Assembly (NCBI RefSeq): GCF_019311235.1
Contig: NZ_JAHWDF010000009.1
Span: 1 to 64,000, forward strand
Length of the DNA stretch: 64,000 nt
Source of the DNA: Mesonia aestuariivivens
Lineage (GTDB): Bacteria; Bacteroidota; Bacteroidia; Flavobacteriales; Flavobacteriaceae
Direction of reading: 5' to 3'
Shown here: positions 9,842 through 18,557 of the stretch, piece after piece
Layout: each line of letters opens with the position of its first letter
How positions within the stretch are numbered: the stretch's first letter is position 1
Notes under the pieces: generated by a model
Told to the model about the DNA's origin: nothing
The model's database searches: none
What the model saw: the letters and a program-made list of their open reading frames with translations, nothing else
Translations under genes and position numbers: made by a program

Positions 9842-9964
9842 ATGGATTTAATCAAACCTGAGATTGGTTTAATTTTTTGGCAGATTTTAAATTTTATTTT
9901 TCTTGTAGCATTCATTATTTTATTTGTCATGCTATTTAAATATCTCTATAGGAAATTGAAATAA
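9842..9964 (+). CDS. 40-residue membrane peptide resembling the N-terminus of ATP synthase F0 subunit b
   Basis: Short reading frame from ATG 9842 to TAA 9964, 40 residues: an N-terminal MDLIKPEIGLIFWQ, one long hydrophobic helix (about residues 9-34) and a basic tail ending RKLK. The start resembles the N-terminal anchor of Bacteroidota F0 subunit b (M-x-L-x-x-P-x-x-G-x-x-F-W), but the cytoplasmic helix is absent. It has gene-like surroundings: a near-consensus -7 element (TATCTTTA, 9815-9822) about 20 bases upstream and a hairpin terminator just after the stop. Probably a real small membrane protein. Its function is unknown, and homology to AtpF is only a resemblance seen by eye. Confidence 0.55.
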   Translation: MDLIKPEIGLIFWQILNFIFLVAFIILFVMLFKYLYRKLK

Positions 9965-9978
9965 TTATAAAAAACAAA

Positions 9979-10010
9979 AAGCAAGCTGATAAACAACTTG
10001 CTTCTTTATA
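9979..10010 (+). terminator. Hairpin terminator, possibly bidirectional
   Basis: AAGCAAG / CTTGCTT arms (9979-9985 and 9997-10003) followed by CTTTATAATTT. It sits between the small membrane ORF (plus) and the ABC1 kinase stop (minus) and could serve both. Confidence 0.55.
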
Positions 10011-10031
10011 ATTTATAAAATAAAATCTTAC

Positions 10032-11339
10032 TTAAATATATTTTTTCCAATTATTTATATCCACTTTCGCCTCTAAATCGTGTAATAAATTATATAGACC
10101 GAAAAAAGTTCTATTAATATATAAAAAGTGTTTACTTCCGCGGTTACCATTCATTTTTCGAAGCTCGGTATCTTTGCTATATTTTTCACTTAACTCAGTG
10201 ATCTTGTTCCAAAATGATTCATCTGAAAAATCGAAAGTTTCTCCGTGAAACGGACTCGTAAACAAGCTCAACATCTCATAAAACAATTCTGAAAAATAGT
10301 CAATTTCTTTTTCGGTATCTTCAGCTCTTAAAATTTCTAATTCTGAAAGTTTCGCCAAAAAGAAAGCACGGTTATTAATATTTTCTGGAACTGCTAATTC
10401 AAAATAAGGTTTATAAAATTCTTCAGGTACTTTTTTAATGCAACCAAAATCGATAGCGATTAGATTTCTATTTTCATCTATCAAGAAATTCCCTGGATGC
10501 GGGTCTGCATGAACTGCTTTTAATTCGTGCATCTGGAACATATAAAAATCCCATAATGCTTGACCAAGTTTATTTCCTTCTTCTTTGGTGAAATCATTTT
10601 TTACAAACTCACTTAAATGCTCGCCCTGCATCCAATCCATCGTAATGATGCGCTCGCTAGAAAGTTCTTCATAATATTTCGGGAAGCGTAAGTTTTCGAT
10701 ATTAGCACAAGCTTCAGAAATAAATTTACTTTGTTCAACCTCTAATTTATAATCAGTTTCTTCTAGTAACTTCCCCTCTACTTCTTTAAAATACTTTTCA
10801 GAATCTTTACCTTGTAAATTAAACATTTTAATAGCAACAGGTTTTACCATCGCCAGATCTGAACTGATACTATCGGCTACACCAGGGTATTGGATTTTCA
10901 CAGCAAGTTTTCTCCCATCTTTTGTTGCTTGGTGTACCTGACCGATACTCGCAGCATTCACAGAATTTGGTGTAAACGAATCGTATAAATCTTCAGGATA
11001 TGCTCCTTGATAATTTTTAAATGTTTTTCTAACCAAAGGTGCAGAAAGTGGCGGTACACTAAACTGAGCTAAACTAAACTTCTCGACATAAGCACTTGGC
11101 AATAAACTTTTCTCCATCGAGAGCATTTGCGCAACCTTAAGCGCACTTCCCTTCAGGTTTTTAAGTCCGTCGTAAATATCTTCTGCATTATCTTTATCTA
11201 GTTCGTCTCGAGTCAGCTCTTTATTAAAAGCTTTTTTTCCGTAATATTTTAAGTAGTTACCTCCTATTTTAACTCCAGTTTTCACCATTTCAGAAGTTCT
11301 ACCAATTTTGCCCGTAGGTATTTTGTCTATAGATTTCAT
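10032..11339 (-). CDS. ABC1/UbiB (AarF) family atypical kinase
   Basis: A 435-residue protein of the ABC1/ADCK/UbiB protein-kinase-like family. Visible motifs are VNAASIGQVHQA (the family's A-rich loop), LAVKIQYPGV (lysine strand), HADPHPGNFLI (catalytic loop) and IAIDFGCIKKV (DFG metal site). In other bacteria UbiB supports ubiquinone synthesis as an ATPase or kinase. Flavobacteria use menaquinone, so the role here is open. The ATG overlaps by one base the stop of the upstream TetR gene, so the pair is translationally coupled, and the TetR protein probably controls the operon. Confidence 0.88.
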   Translation of the reverse strand: MKSIDKIPTGKIGRTSEMVKTGVKIGGNYLKYYGKKAFNKELTRDELDKDNAEDIYDGLKNLKGSALKVAQMLSMEKSLLPSAYVEKFSLAQFSVPPLSAPLVRKTFKNYQGAYPEDLYDSFTPNSVNAASIGQVHQATKDGRKLAVKIQYPGVADSISSDLAMVKPVAIKMFNLQGKDSEKYFKEVEGKLLEETDYKLEVEQSKFISEACANIENLRFPKYYEELSSERIITMDWMQGEHLSEFVKNDFTKEEGNKLGQALWDFYMFQMHELKAVHADPHPGNFLIDENRNLIAIDFGCIKKVPEEFYKPYFELAVPENINNRAFFLAKLSELEILRAEDTEKEIDYFSELFYEMLSLFTSPFHGETFDFSDESFWNKITELSEKYSKDTELRKMNGNRGSKHFLYINRTFFGLYNLLHDLEAKVDINNWKKYI

Positions 11340-12016
11340 TAAGCCATTTTTTCTTTAAATAAAAACTTTCCGAAATCTAAAACGCGCTCTAATGGTGTGT
11401 TATCAAATACATCAAAAACGGTATTTACAGATTTTTCGATAGCTACATCGGTCTTTTCAAATTGTGGTGAATTATCATCCATCCAAAACTTCAATAAAAA
11501 TAAGGTTTGTAGCCAAGCTGCTTCAGAAAAAATACGCTCATTGCGTTGTAATAATTTTACGTTTTTCTCTTGGTTATCTTCTTCAATTAACCCTTTAGCA
11601 AAACTCACTACGTTTTTACGCAACCCTTTAAGTTGACTCATATTTTTTAAAGGTTCACGGTGCTCTTTCAGCGTAAATAAAACGTAACTTCTATTTGCAG
11701 TTAACATTTCAAAAAATGTAAAATAGAAAGTAAGTAGCTTTTCTCTACTTGCAAATTGTTCTACTTCTGGAGATTTATGCATTAGATCAATACTCTTTTG
11801 ATAAAAAGTATTCCATATCTCTTGCTGTAAACCTTCAAAACTTCCGAAAAATTGATAAAATTCTTCTTCGGTCATATTATTTTCTTTGCAAAACTTATAA
11901 ACCGTTTTTGGAGTTGTTTCATTTTCTAAAACATATTCCATATAAAGCGTAATTACTCGCTCCTTAGTTAATTTTACAGTAGATTTTTTGGGTGTTGTTT
12001 TCTTCGTAGTCGCCAT
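11339..12016 (-). CDS. TetR/AcrR-type transcriptional regulator
   Basis: A 225-residue protein. A lysine/threonine-rich N-terminal extension (1-18) is followed by a TetR-type helix-turn-helix (about 18-65; TPKTVYKFCKENNMTEEEFYQFF) and an all-helical C-terminal domain of the TetR_C type. It is the first gene of a two-gene operon with the ABC1 kinase, with one base of overlap. A matching promoter lies directly upstream. Local control of the kinase is the simplest inference; the ligand is unknown. Confidence 0.82.
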   Translation of the reverse strand: MATTKKTTPKKSTVKLTKERVITLYMEYVLENETTPKTVYKFCKENNMTEEEFYQFFGSFEGLQQEIWNTFYQKSIDLMHKSPEVEQFASREKLLTFYFTFFEMLTANRSYVLFTLKEHREPLKNMSQLKGLRKNVVSFAKGLIEEDNQEKNVKLLQRNERIFSEAAWLQTLFLLKFWMDDNSPQFEKTDVAIEKSVNTVFDVFDNTPLERVLDFGKFLFKEKMA

Positions 12017-12032
12017 AATTCAATTCTTTATT

Positions 12033-12065
12033 CAAATTTACAACTTTGTTTAATTTATATTCAAA
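12033..12065 (-). promoter_or_regulatory. Bacteroidota promoter for the TetR-ABC1 operon
   Basis: On the minus strand TTTG (12062-12065), 21 bases, then TAAATTTG (12033-12040), which fits the TTTG...TAnnTTTG pattern. Predicted transcription start is near 12026, giving a short leader of about 10 bases before the ATG at 12016. Confidence 0.6.
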
Positions 12066-12365
12066 AAACTTAAACAAAATGTTTGTTAAATAATTTCAGT
12101 TAATAGAATACAATTTTCATACCTATTTATTTATTTAATAAACTGAATTTCAATTACTCTCTCTAGAAAATAATTTTGAAATTTATACGGAATAAATTTT
12201 ATGCCGAATAATTGTTGAATGATTTCAGTTTGAAAACTTAGCTTATGAAATATTTGATAGATGACAGGCAAATCTCATTCGCTGTCAGTTTGTCATTTTG
12301 GATCTAATGGTATTTTTTTTGACTCACTCAAAGTCAACAATGTTTAATATAAATCAATAATAGAT
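12066..12365. other. Regulatory gap upstream of htpG
   Basis: About 300 bases of AT-rich DNA between two divergent genes. A -7-like TAATTTTG (12171-12178, plus strand) would give a leader of about 180 bases for htpG. No CIRCE-type inverted repeat or other heat-shock operator was recognised by eye. Confidence 0.4.
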
Positions 12366-14249
12366 ATGTCAACAGGAAAAATTAATGTTTCGGTAGAAAA
12401 TATATTTCCGCTGATTAAAAAATTTCTTTACAGCGATCACGAAATTTTCTTAAGAGAATTAATTTCTAACGCTACCGATGCTACTTTAAAGCTAAAACAC
12501 CTTACTAATATTGGAGAAGCTTCTGTAGAATACGGAAATCCGGTAATTGAAGTTAAAGCAGATAAAGACAAGCAAACGCTTCATATAATTGACCAAGGAA
12601 TTGGGATGACCAAAGAAGAAGTTGAAAAATACATTAATGAAGTTGCTTTTTCTGGAGCTGAAGAGTTTCTAGAAAAATATAAAGACTCTGCCAAAGATAG
12701 CGGTATTATTGGGCATTTTGGTCTTGGTTTTTACTCGGCCTTTATGGTAGCTAATAAAGTTGAAATTATCACGAAATCTTATAAAGATGAACCAGCAGCT
12801 CACTGGACTTGTGAAGGAACAACTGACTTTACGCTAGAAGATAGTAATAAAACTGAAAGAGGATCTGAAATTATTCTTCATATTAATGATGATGAAAAAG
12901 AATTTTTAGAAGAAAATAAAATTGCTGAACTTCTTACCAAGTATAACAAGTTTATGCCAGTGCCTATTAAATTTGGCACTAAAGAAAAAGAACTTCCTAA
13001 AGCTGAAGATGCTCCAGAAGACGAAGAAGCTAAAAAAGTAACGGTTGATAACATCATTAACAATCCAGAACCGGCTTGGACAAAACAACCTACAGAGTTA
13101 GAAGATGAAGATTACAACAGCTTCTACCGCGAGTTGTATCCAATGCAATTTGAAGAGCCATTATTCCACATTCACCTGAATGTAGATTATCCGTTTAACT
13201 TAACTGGTATTTTATACTTCCCTAAGTTAAGCAACGATATGGCAATGCAAAAAGATAAAATTCAGTTATACCAAAATCAGGTTTTCGTAACCGATAATGT
13301 AGAAGGTATAGTTCCAGAATTTTTAACGATGTTAAAAGGTGTTATCGATTCTCCAGATATCCCATTAAACGTTTCTCGTTCTTACCTTCAAGCAGATGGG
13401 GCGGTGAAGAAAATTTCTAGCTACATTACTCGTAAAGTTGCCGATAAATTAAAATCGTTATTTAATAATAGTCGTGAAGATTTCGAAAAGAAATGGAACG
13501 ACATTAAAGTAGTGATTGAATACGGTATGCTTACTGAAGATAAATTCTTTGAAAGAGCTCAAAAATTTACCCTTTACCCAACTGTAGATGGTGATTATTT
13601 CACTTACGAAGAGTTAGAAGAAAAAATTAAAGACAACCAAACCGATAAAGATGGTAAAATGGTTATTCTTTATGCTTCTAACAAAGATGAGCAACACAGC
13701 TATATTTCTGCAGCAAAAGACAAAGGTTATCAAGTAATATTATTAGACACGCCAATTGTACCGCATTTAATTCAGAAACTAGAAAGCTCTAAAGAAAATA
13801 TCTCTTTTGTTCGTGTAGATAGCGATCACGTTGATAATTTAATTAAGAAAGATGAAGATAAAACTTCTAAACTTTCTGAAGAAGAGCAAACACAATTAAA
13901 AACCGACTTTGAAAAAGTTGTACCTAAAGAGAAGTACACCGTTCAATTAGAGGCGATGGATAGTAATGCAGCTCCATTAATTATCACACAACCAGAATTT
14001 ATGCGCCGTATGAAAGAGATGCAACAATCTGGCGGCGGCGGTATGTTTGGTATGGGTAATATGCCAGAAATGTACAACTTAGTCGTGAACACTAATAATG
14101 AGTTAATCTCAAGTTTGGTAGGTAAAGAAGAAGCTGAGCAAGAACGCATCATCAAACAATCGTTAGACTTAGCACGTTTATCTCAAAACCTATTAAAAGG
14201 TGAAGAGTTAACCAATTTCGTAAAACGTAGTTTTGAAATGATTAAATAA
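12366..14249 (+). CDS. htpG: Molecular chaperone HtpG (Hsp90)
   Basis: A 627-residue cytosolic Hsp90 that refolds or maturates client proteins using ATP. The N-terminal GHKL ATPase motifs are present: FLRELISNATDA (Asn that binds Mg-ATP), DQGIGMT, and the glycine lid GHFGLGFYSAF. The middle domain contains the catalytic-loop arginine segment LNVSRSYLQ. The C-terminal dimerisation domain ends normally, after a Gly/Met-rich stretch (SGGGGMFGMG) that may be a flexible client-contact loop. Length is normal for bacterial HtpG. It is monocistronic, with a strong terminator after the stop. Confidence 0.96.
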   Translation: MSTGKINVSVENIFPLIKKFLYSDHEIFLRELISNATDATLKLKHLTNIGEASVEYGNPVIEVKADKDKQTLHIIDQGIGMTKEEVEKYINEVAFSGAEEFLEKYKDSAKDSGIIGHFGLGFYSAFMVANKVEIITKSYKDEPAAHWTCEGTTDFTLEDSNKTERGSEIILHINDDEKEFLEENKIAELLTKYNKFMPVPIKFGTKEKELPKAEDAPEDEEAKKVTVDNIINNPEPAWTKQPTELEDEDYNSFYRELYPMQFEEPLFHIHLNVDYPFNLTGILYFPKLSNDMAMQKDKIQLYQNQVFVTDNVEGIVPEFLTMLKGVIDSPDIPLNVSRSYLQADGAVKKISSYITRKVADKLKSLFNNSREDFEKKWNDIKVVIEYGMLTEDKFFERAQKFTLYPTVDGDYFTYEELEEKIKDNQTDKDGKMVILYASNKDEQHSYISAAKDKGYQVILLDTPIVPHLIQKLESSKENISFVRVDSDHVDNLIKKDEDKTSKLSEEEQTQLKTDFEKVVPKEKYTVQLEAMDSNAAPLIITQPEFMRRMKEMQQSGGGGMFGMGNMPEMYNLVVNTNNELISSLVGKEEAEQERIIKQSLDLARLSQNLLKGEELTNFVKRSFEMIK

Positions 14250-14270
14250 AAGAGAATTCTTTTAAATACT

Positions 14271-14317
14271 AAAAGCCGTTTTTCAATCTACTAATTGAAA
14301 AACGGCTTTATTTTTTT
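14271..14317 (+). terminator. Strong terminator after htpG
   Basis: Long stem AAAGCCGTTTTTCAAT / ATTGAAAAACGGCTTT with a six-base loop, followed by a run of T. Confidence 0.92.
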
Positions 14318-14348
14318 TAGTAAATTCGCTTAGATAATAATAAAATTT

Positions 14349-15161
14349 ATGAAAAACCTCTACATACTATTATTTGCAATTTTATGCTTCAGCTGTAAAA
14401 ATGATTCAAAAGAAGCTAAGGTTGATACCAAAGAAACTTCGGCTAAAGAAGAAAAAACGAATGCCGCTAGAAACTTAGCAGAAACGATTGCAACTACACA
14501 TCACAAGAAAGATTTTTTTGATAATGGAGCGATTGCATTCGATATCAATATCAATTTTGGTGGTGAAGAGCGACTAAACGGAAGAGTTACTATGCTAACC
14601 AATTCTTCTAAAATTAAAATTGAAAAAGAAGACGGTACAACAATCGTATATAACGGTGAAGAAGTTTTTCTTTATCCAGAACAAAAAAATTACGAAGGCG
14701 CTCGTTTCGATATATTTACTTGGCCTTACTTTTTTGCTATGCCTTTTAAACTTACAGACGACGGTACAAAATGGCAAGAAAAACAAGAACGCAAATTAGA
14801 TAGCACCAATTATAATTCGGCTAAATTAACTTTTAAGAATAACGTGGGTGACGCTCCAGACGATTGGTATATAATTTATTCAGACAAAAGAACTCATTTA
14901 CTAAAAGCAGCCGCTTACATTGTGACTTTTGGTAAAGATGTAAAATCTGCTGAAGAAAATCCTCACGCTATTGTTTACGAACGTTATTTCACCGTAAAAA
15001 GCGTTCCTGTGGCTAAATATTGGAAGTTTTATAACTGGAGTGAAGACAAAGGAATCTACGGAGAAGCGATAGGCGATGCAGAAATTTCTAAATTAAAATA
15101 TATTCCAATTGAAGAAGCTACATTCGACATTCCTCAAAATGCTATAAAAGTAGAACGATAA
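14349..15161 (+). CDS. Conserved flavobacterial lipoprotein (possibly DUF6503-like)
   Basis: A 270-residue protein with a lipoprotein signal (lipobox LCFSC, Cys16), so it is anchored in a cell membrane facing the periplasm or outside. After a charged linker (17-45) comes a beta-rich domain with alternating strands (GAIAFDININFGGEERLNG, KIKIEKEDGTTIVYNGEEVFLY). This is reminiscent of LolA/LppX-like lipoprotein-binding folds and of the DUF6503 family, both from memory. Function is unknown. It lies between the htpG terminator and the thrS promoter and is probably transcribed alone; a near-consensus TAAATTCG at 14321-14328 could be its -7 element. Confidence 0.75.
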   Translation: MKNLYILLFAILCFSCKNDSKEAKVDTKETSAKEEKTNAARNLAETIATTHHKKDFFDNGAIAFDININFGGEERLNGRVTMLTNSSKIKIEKEDGTTIVYNGEEVFLYPEQKNYEGARFDIFTWPYFFAMPFKLTDDGTKWQEKQERKLDSTNYNSAKLTFKNNVGDAPDDWYIIYSDKRTHLLKAAAYIVTFGKDVKSAEENPHAIVYERYFTVKSVPVAKYWKFYNWSEDKGIYGEAIGDAEISKLKYIPIEEATFDIPQNAIKVER

Positions 15162-15188
15162 AATTATATTAATCCCTTGTCAACATTA

Positions 15189-15218
15189 TTGTAAAGAATA
15201 ATTATACTATTATCTTTG
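15189..15218 (+). promoter_or_regulatory. Promoter of the thrS-infC-rpmI-rplT operon
   Basis: TTG (15189-15191), 19 bases, then a perfect TATCTTTG (15211-15218). The predicted start near 15225 leaves a leader of about 12 bases before the thrS ATG, with no room for a T-box or a long attenuator. Confidence 0.8.
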
Positions 15219-15236
15219 CACCTCTAAATTAAAATC

Positions 15237-17183
15237 ATGATCAAGGTAACTTTGCCTGACGGCAGTATTAAAGAATTTGAAAGCGGCACTACAGTATTAG
15301 ATGTGGCTAGAAGTATTAGTGAAGGTTTAGCTAGAAATGTAATTTCTGCAAAATATAACGGCACCACCGTTGAAACGAAAACCAAACTTACCACAGATGG
15401 TTCTTTAGTACTTTTTACTTGGAGAGATGAAGAAGGTAAAAAAGCATTTTGGCACAGTACTTCACACGTAATGGCGCAAGCGATACAACAACTATATCCT
15501 GGTGCTAAATTAACCATTGGACCAGCTATTGAAAGTGGTTTTTATTATGATGTAGATTTTGGAGAGCATAAAATTTCTGAAAACGACTTCAAGAAAATTG
15601 AAGACAAAATGCTAGAAATTGCTCGTGGAAAACACGAGTTTAATATGCGAGAGGTTTCTAAACAAGAAGCATTAGATTTTTATAAAAATGAAAACAATCC
15701 TTTTAAGGTTGAATTAATTGAAAACCTTACCGACGGAGAGATTACTTTTTGTGATCACGACACTTTTACCGATTTATGTCGTGGAGGCCATATTCCTAAC
15801 ACAGGAATTATTAAAGCGGTAAAACTAATGAATATCGCTGGTGCATATTGGAGAGGTGATGAACATAACCCTCAATTAACCAGAGTTTATGGAGTATCTT
15901 TCCCAAAACAAAAAGAATTAAAAGAACATTTAGCTCTTTTAGAAGAAGCTAAAAAACGTGACCACAGAAAGCTAGGTAAAGAATTACAACTATTTACTTT
16001 TTCCCAAAAAGTAGGTCAAGGTTTACCGTTATGGTTACCAAAAGGCGCAGCTTTGCGCGAACGTTTAGAAAACTTTTTAAAGAAAGCTCAAAAGAAAGCA
16101 GGTTACGAACAAGTAGTTTCTCCACACATTGGTCAAAAAGAATTATATGTAACTTCTGGTCACTATGCTAAATATGGAGAAGACAGTTTTCAGCCTATAA
16201 AAACACCTAGTGAAGACGAAGAGTTTTTATTAAAACCGATGAACTGTCCTCATCACTGTGAAATTTTTAATTCACAATCATGGAGTTATAGAGATTTACC
16301 CAAACGTTTTGCAGAATTCGGAACGGTTTATCGTTATGAGCAAAGTGGTGAATTACATGGGTTGACGCGTGTTAGAGGTTTCACTCAAGATGATGCGCAT
16401 ATTTTCTGTACACCAGATCAATTAGATGAAGAATTTAAAAAAGTAATCGATCTTGTTCTCTATGTTTTTGGTTCGTTAGGATTTGAAAATTTTACCGCTC
16501 AGGTTTCATTGAGAGATCCAGAAAACAAAGAAAAATACATCGGTGAAGAAGAAAATTGGATAAAAGCTGAAAATGCCATTATTAATGCTGCCAAAGAAAA
16601 AGAGCTAAACTATGTCATAGAGACAGGTGAAGCTGCCTTTTATGGTCCTAAATTAGACTTCATGGTAAAAGATGCTTTGGGTAGAAGTTGGCAGTTAGGT
16701 ACCATTCAAGTAGATTATAATTTACCAGAACGATTTGATCTTACTTACAAGGGTAGCGATAACAGTTTACACCGCCCAGTAATGATTCACCGTGCGCCTT
16801 TTGGCAGCATGGAACGCTTTATAGCTATCTTATTAGAACATACCGGTGGTAATTTCCCACTCTGGTTAATGCCAGAACAAGCTATTGTACTGTCTTTGAG
16901 TGAGAAATATGAAAATTATTCGAAAAAAGTTTTAAATTTGTTAGAAAATCACGAAATTCGCGGCCTTGCAGATAACCGTAGCGAGACCATGGGTAAGAAA
17001 ATTCGTGAAGCAGAAATGAATAAATTGCCTTATATGCTTATAATTGGTGAACAAGAAGAGCAAGACGGCACGGTTTCTGTACGTAAACACGGTGGAGAGG
17101 ATCTAGGAGCAATGAAGGTTGAGCAATTTGCTGAATTAATCAATGCAGAAATAAATTCGACTCTAAAATCATTTGAAGTTTAA
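15237..17183 (+). CDS. thrS: Threonyl-tRNA synthetase
   Basis: A 648-residue class II aminoacyl-tRNA synthetase that charges tRNA-Thr. Order: TGS domain (1-61), editing domain (about 65-225, with the HSTSHVMAQAI zinc/hydrolytic motif and DLCRGGHIP), catalytic core (about 245-540) and anticodon-binding domain (about 545-648). In the core, motif 2 (GLTRVRGFTQDDAH), the KPMNCPHHC zinc-site cysteine and motif 3 (HRAPFGSMERF) are intact. It heads the translation operon with infC, rpmI and rplT, the classic arrangement in many bacteria. Confidence 0.97.
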   Translation: MIKVTLPDGSIKEFESGTTVLDVARSISEGLARNVISAKYNGTTVETKTKLTTDGSLVLFTWRDEEGKKAFWHSTSHVMAQAIQQLYPGAKLTIGPAIESGFYYDVDFGEHKISENDFKKIEDKMLEIARGKHEFNMREVSKQEALDFYKNENNPFKVELIENLTDGEITFCDHDTFTDLCRGGHIPNTGIIKAVKLMNIAGAYWRGDEHNPQLTRVYGVSFPKQKELKEHLALLEEAKKRDHRKLGKELQLFTFSQKVGQGLPLWLPKGAALRERLENFLKKAQKKAGYEQVVSPHIGQKELYVTSGHYAKYGEDSFQPIKTPSEDEEFLLKPMNCPHHCEIFNSQSWSYRDLPKRFAEFGTVYRYEQSGELHGLTRVRGFTQDDAHIFCTPDQLDEEFKKVIDLVLYVFGSLGFENFTAQVSLRDPENKEKYIGEEENWIKAENAIINAAKEKELNYVIETGEAAFYGPKLDFMVKDALGRSWQLGTIQVDYNLPERFDLTYKGSDNSLHRPVMIHRAPFGSMERFIAILLEHTGGNFPLWLMPEQAIVLSLSEKYENYSKKVLNLLENHEIRGLADNRSETMGKKIREAEMNKLPYMLIIGEQEEQDGTVSVRKHGGEDLGAMKVEQFAELINAEINSTLKSFEV

Positions 17184-17200
17184 TTTAAAATTATATAGTC

Positions 17201-17758
17201 ATAGCAATACGTAGAAAAAAATCGAGAGGTCCGTTAAGACAAATCAAGGAAGATCCGCATAGAATTAACGATAAAATTCGTGCGAAAGAAGTTCGTTTAG
17301 TAGGTGATAACGTTGAAATGGATGTTTACCCTATTAAGAAAGCTCTTGACATCGCTGAAGAACTTGGGTTAGATTTGGTAGAAATTTCTCCAAATGCAAA
17401 TCCTCCTGTCGTAAAAGCAATGGAGTACAAGAAATTTCTTTACGAGCAGAAGAAGAGAGAAAAAATCATTAAATCAAAAGCTACTAAGGTAGTGGTTAAA
17501 GAAATTCGTTTTGGTCCTAATACAGATGATCATGATTACGAATTCAAGAAAAATCACGCTCAAAAATTCTTAGAAGAAGGTGCTAAACTAAAGGCTTATG
17601 TATTTTTTAAAGGCCGTTCTATTGTATTTAAAGATAAGGGAGAAATTTTATTACTTCGCCTAGCTCAAGATTTAGAAGAATTTGGTAAAGTAGAGCAAAT
17701 GCCTAAATTAGAAGGAAAACGTATGACCATGTTCATGGCTCCTAAAAAGACAAAGTAA
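17201..17758 (+). CDS. infC: Translation initiation factor IF-3, apparent ATA start
   Basis: IF-3 binds the 30S subunit and proofreads start-codon choice. Conserved IF-3 sequence continues upstream of the first in-frame ATG (17318): [12 protein letters not shown], then [19 protein letters not shown]. It goes back to an in-frame stop at 17186, and no ATG, GTG or TTG lies between that stop and the conserved region. The family N-terminus (M-A-I-R-R) aligns best with ATA at 17201, giving 185 residues; ATA at 17195 is an alternative. A rare start codon fits the known autocontrol of infC, where IF-3 rejects its own non-canonical start (AUU in E. coli). There are only 17 bases between the thrS stop and this start. 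Confidence 0.88.
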   Translation: MAIRRKKSRGPLRQIKEDPHRINDKIRAKEVRLVGDNVEMDVYPIKKALDIAEELGLDLVEISPNANPPVVKAMEYKKFLYEQKKREKIIKSKATKVVVKEIRFGPNTDDHDYEFKKNHAQKFLEEGAKLKAYVFFKGRSIVFKDKGEILLLRLAQDLEEFGKVEQMPKLEGKRMTMFMAPKKTK

Positions 17759-17812
17759 CAGCCAAGCTGTTTAAAAATAATATAAGTAGAGATAATTACA
17801 AAAAAGGATCTT

Positions 17813-18010
17813 ATGCCTAAAATGAAAACTAAATCTAGTGCCAAAAAACGTTTTAAGTTAACTGGTACTGGTAAAATTAAAAGAAAGCACGCGTTTAAAA
17901 GCCACATCTTAACAAAGAAGTCTAAAAAGCGTAAGCTTGCATTAACCCACAGTACGTTAGTACATAAGGCTGATGAAAATAACATTAAACTACAATTACG
18001 TTTAAAGTAA
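17813..18010 (+). CDS. rpmI: 50S ribosomal protein L35
   Basis: A 65-residue, highly basic protein of the large ribosomal subunit: [18 protein letters not shown] start, then [18 protein letters not shown], all typical of L35. Length is the family norm (about 65). It lies 54 bases after infC and 95 bases before rplT in the thrS operon. Confidence 0.96.
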   Translation: MPKMKTKSSAKKRFKLTGTGKIKRKHAFKSHILTKKSKKRKLALTHSTLVHKADENNIKLQLRLK

Positions 18011-18105
18011 TTACAGTTTAATCGGTTCAATTAAATTTTAAACCCTGGAGTTGGGCTCATAAAGTGCCATAAATTTGGACGCCTACTACAAAAAACAATA
18101 ATATT

Positions 18106-18450
18106 ATGCCAAGATCAGTAAATTCAGTTGCTTCAAGAGCTAGAAGAAAAAAAGTGATGAAGCAAGCCAAAGGTTACTTCGGACGTCGTAAAAACGTTTG
18201 GACTGTAGCCAAAAATGCGGTTGAAAAAGCAATGTTGTATAGCTATAGAGACCGTAAAACCAAAAAGAGAAATTTCCGTTCTTTATGGATTGCTCGTATT
18301 AATGCAGCAGCTCGTTTAAATGGAATGACTTATTCTCAATTTATGGGTAAAGTAAAAGCTAACGATATCGAGTTAAACCGTAAAGTTCTTGCGGATTTAG
18401 CGATGAATCATCCAGATGCTTTTAAAGCCATTATCGAGAAAGTAAAATAA
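18106..18450 (+). CDS. rplT: 50S ribosomal protein L20
   Basis: A 114-residue protein of the large subunit, essential for early 50S assembly: [18 protein letters not shown], then [12 protein letters not shown] and the globular RIN-A-A-R-L-N-G segment. It is the last gene of the thrS operon, followed by a strong terminator. In other bacteria L20 represses rpmI-rplT by binding mRNA. The 95-base gap before this gene could hold such a site, but I see no clear L20-mimicking structure. Confidence 0.96.
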   Translation: MPRSVNSVASRARRKKVMKQAKGYFGRRKNVWTVAKNAVEKAMLYSYRDRKTKKRNFRSLWIARINAAARLNGMTYSQFMGKVKANDIELNRKVLADLAMNHPDAFKAIIEKVK

Positions 18451-18480
18451 ATACAACAATCAATTATCTCTCTTATATAA

Positions 18481-18515
18481 AAATCCGATTCAATTTTTTT
18501 TGAATCGGATTTTTA
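18481..18515 (+). terminator. Terminator of the thrS-rplT operon
   Basis: AAATCCGATTCA / TGAATCGGATTTT stem with a T-rich loop and a trailing T tract, 30 bases after the rplT stop. Confidence 0.88.
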
Positions 18516-18557
18516 ATTTAAATTAACCAATAACCCACTAAAATAAAAAGCAAAATT

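Noticed and set aside
17318-17758. Truncated IF-3 starting at ATG 17318
   Set aside because: The N-terminal domain would lose its conserved first 39 residues, which are clearly encoded upstream in the same frame.
18011-18105. L20 autoregulatory leader before rplT
   Set aside because: The gap is long enough, but no pairing that mimics the L20 site on 23S rRNA could be recognised by eye.
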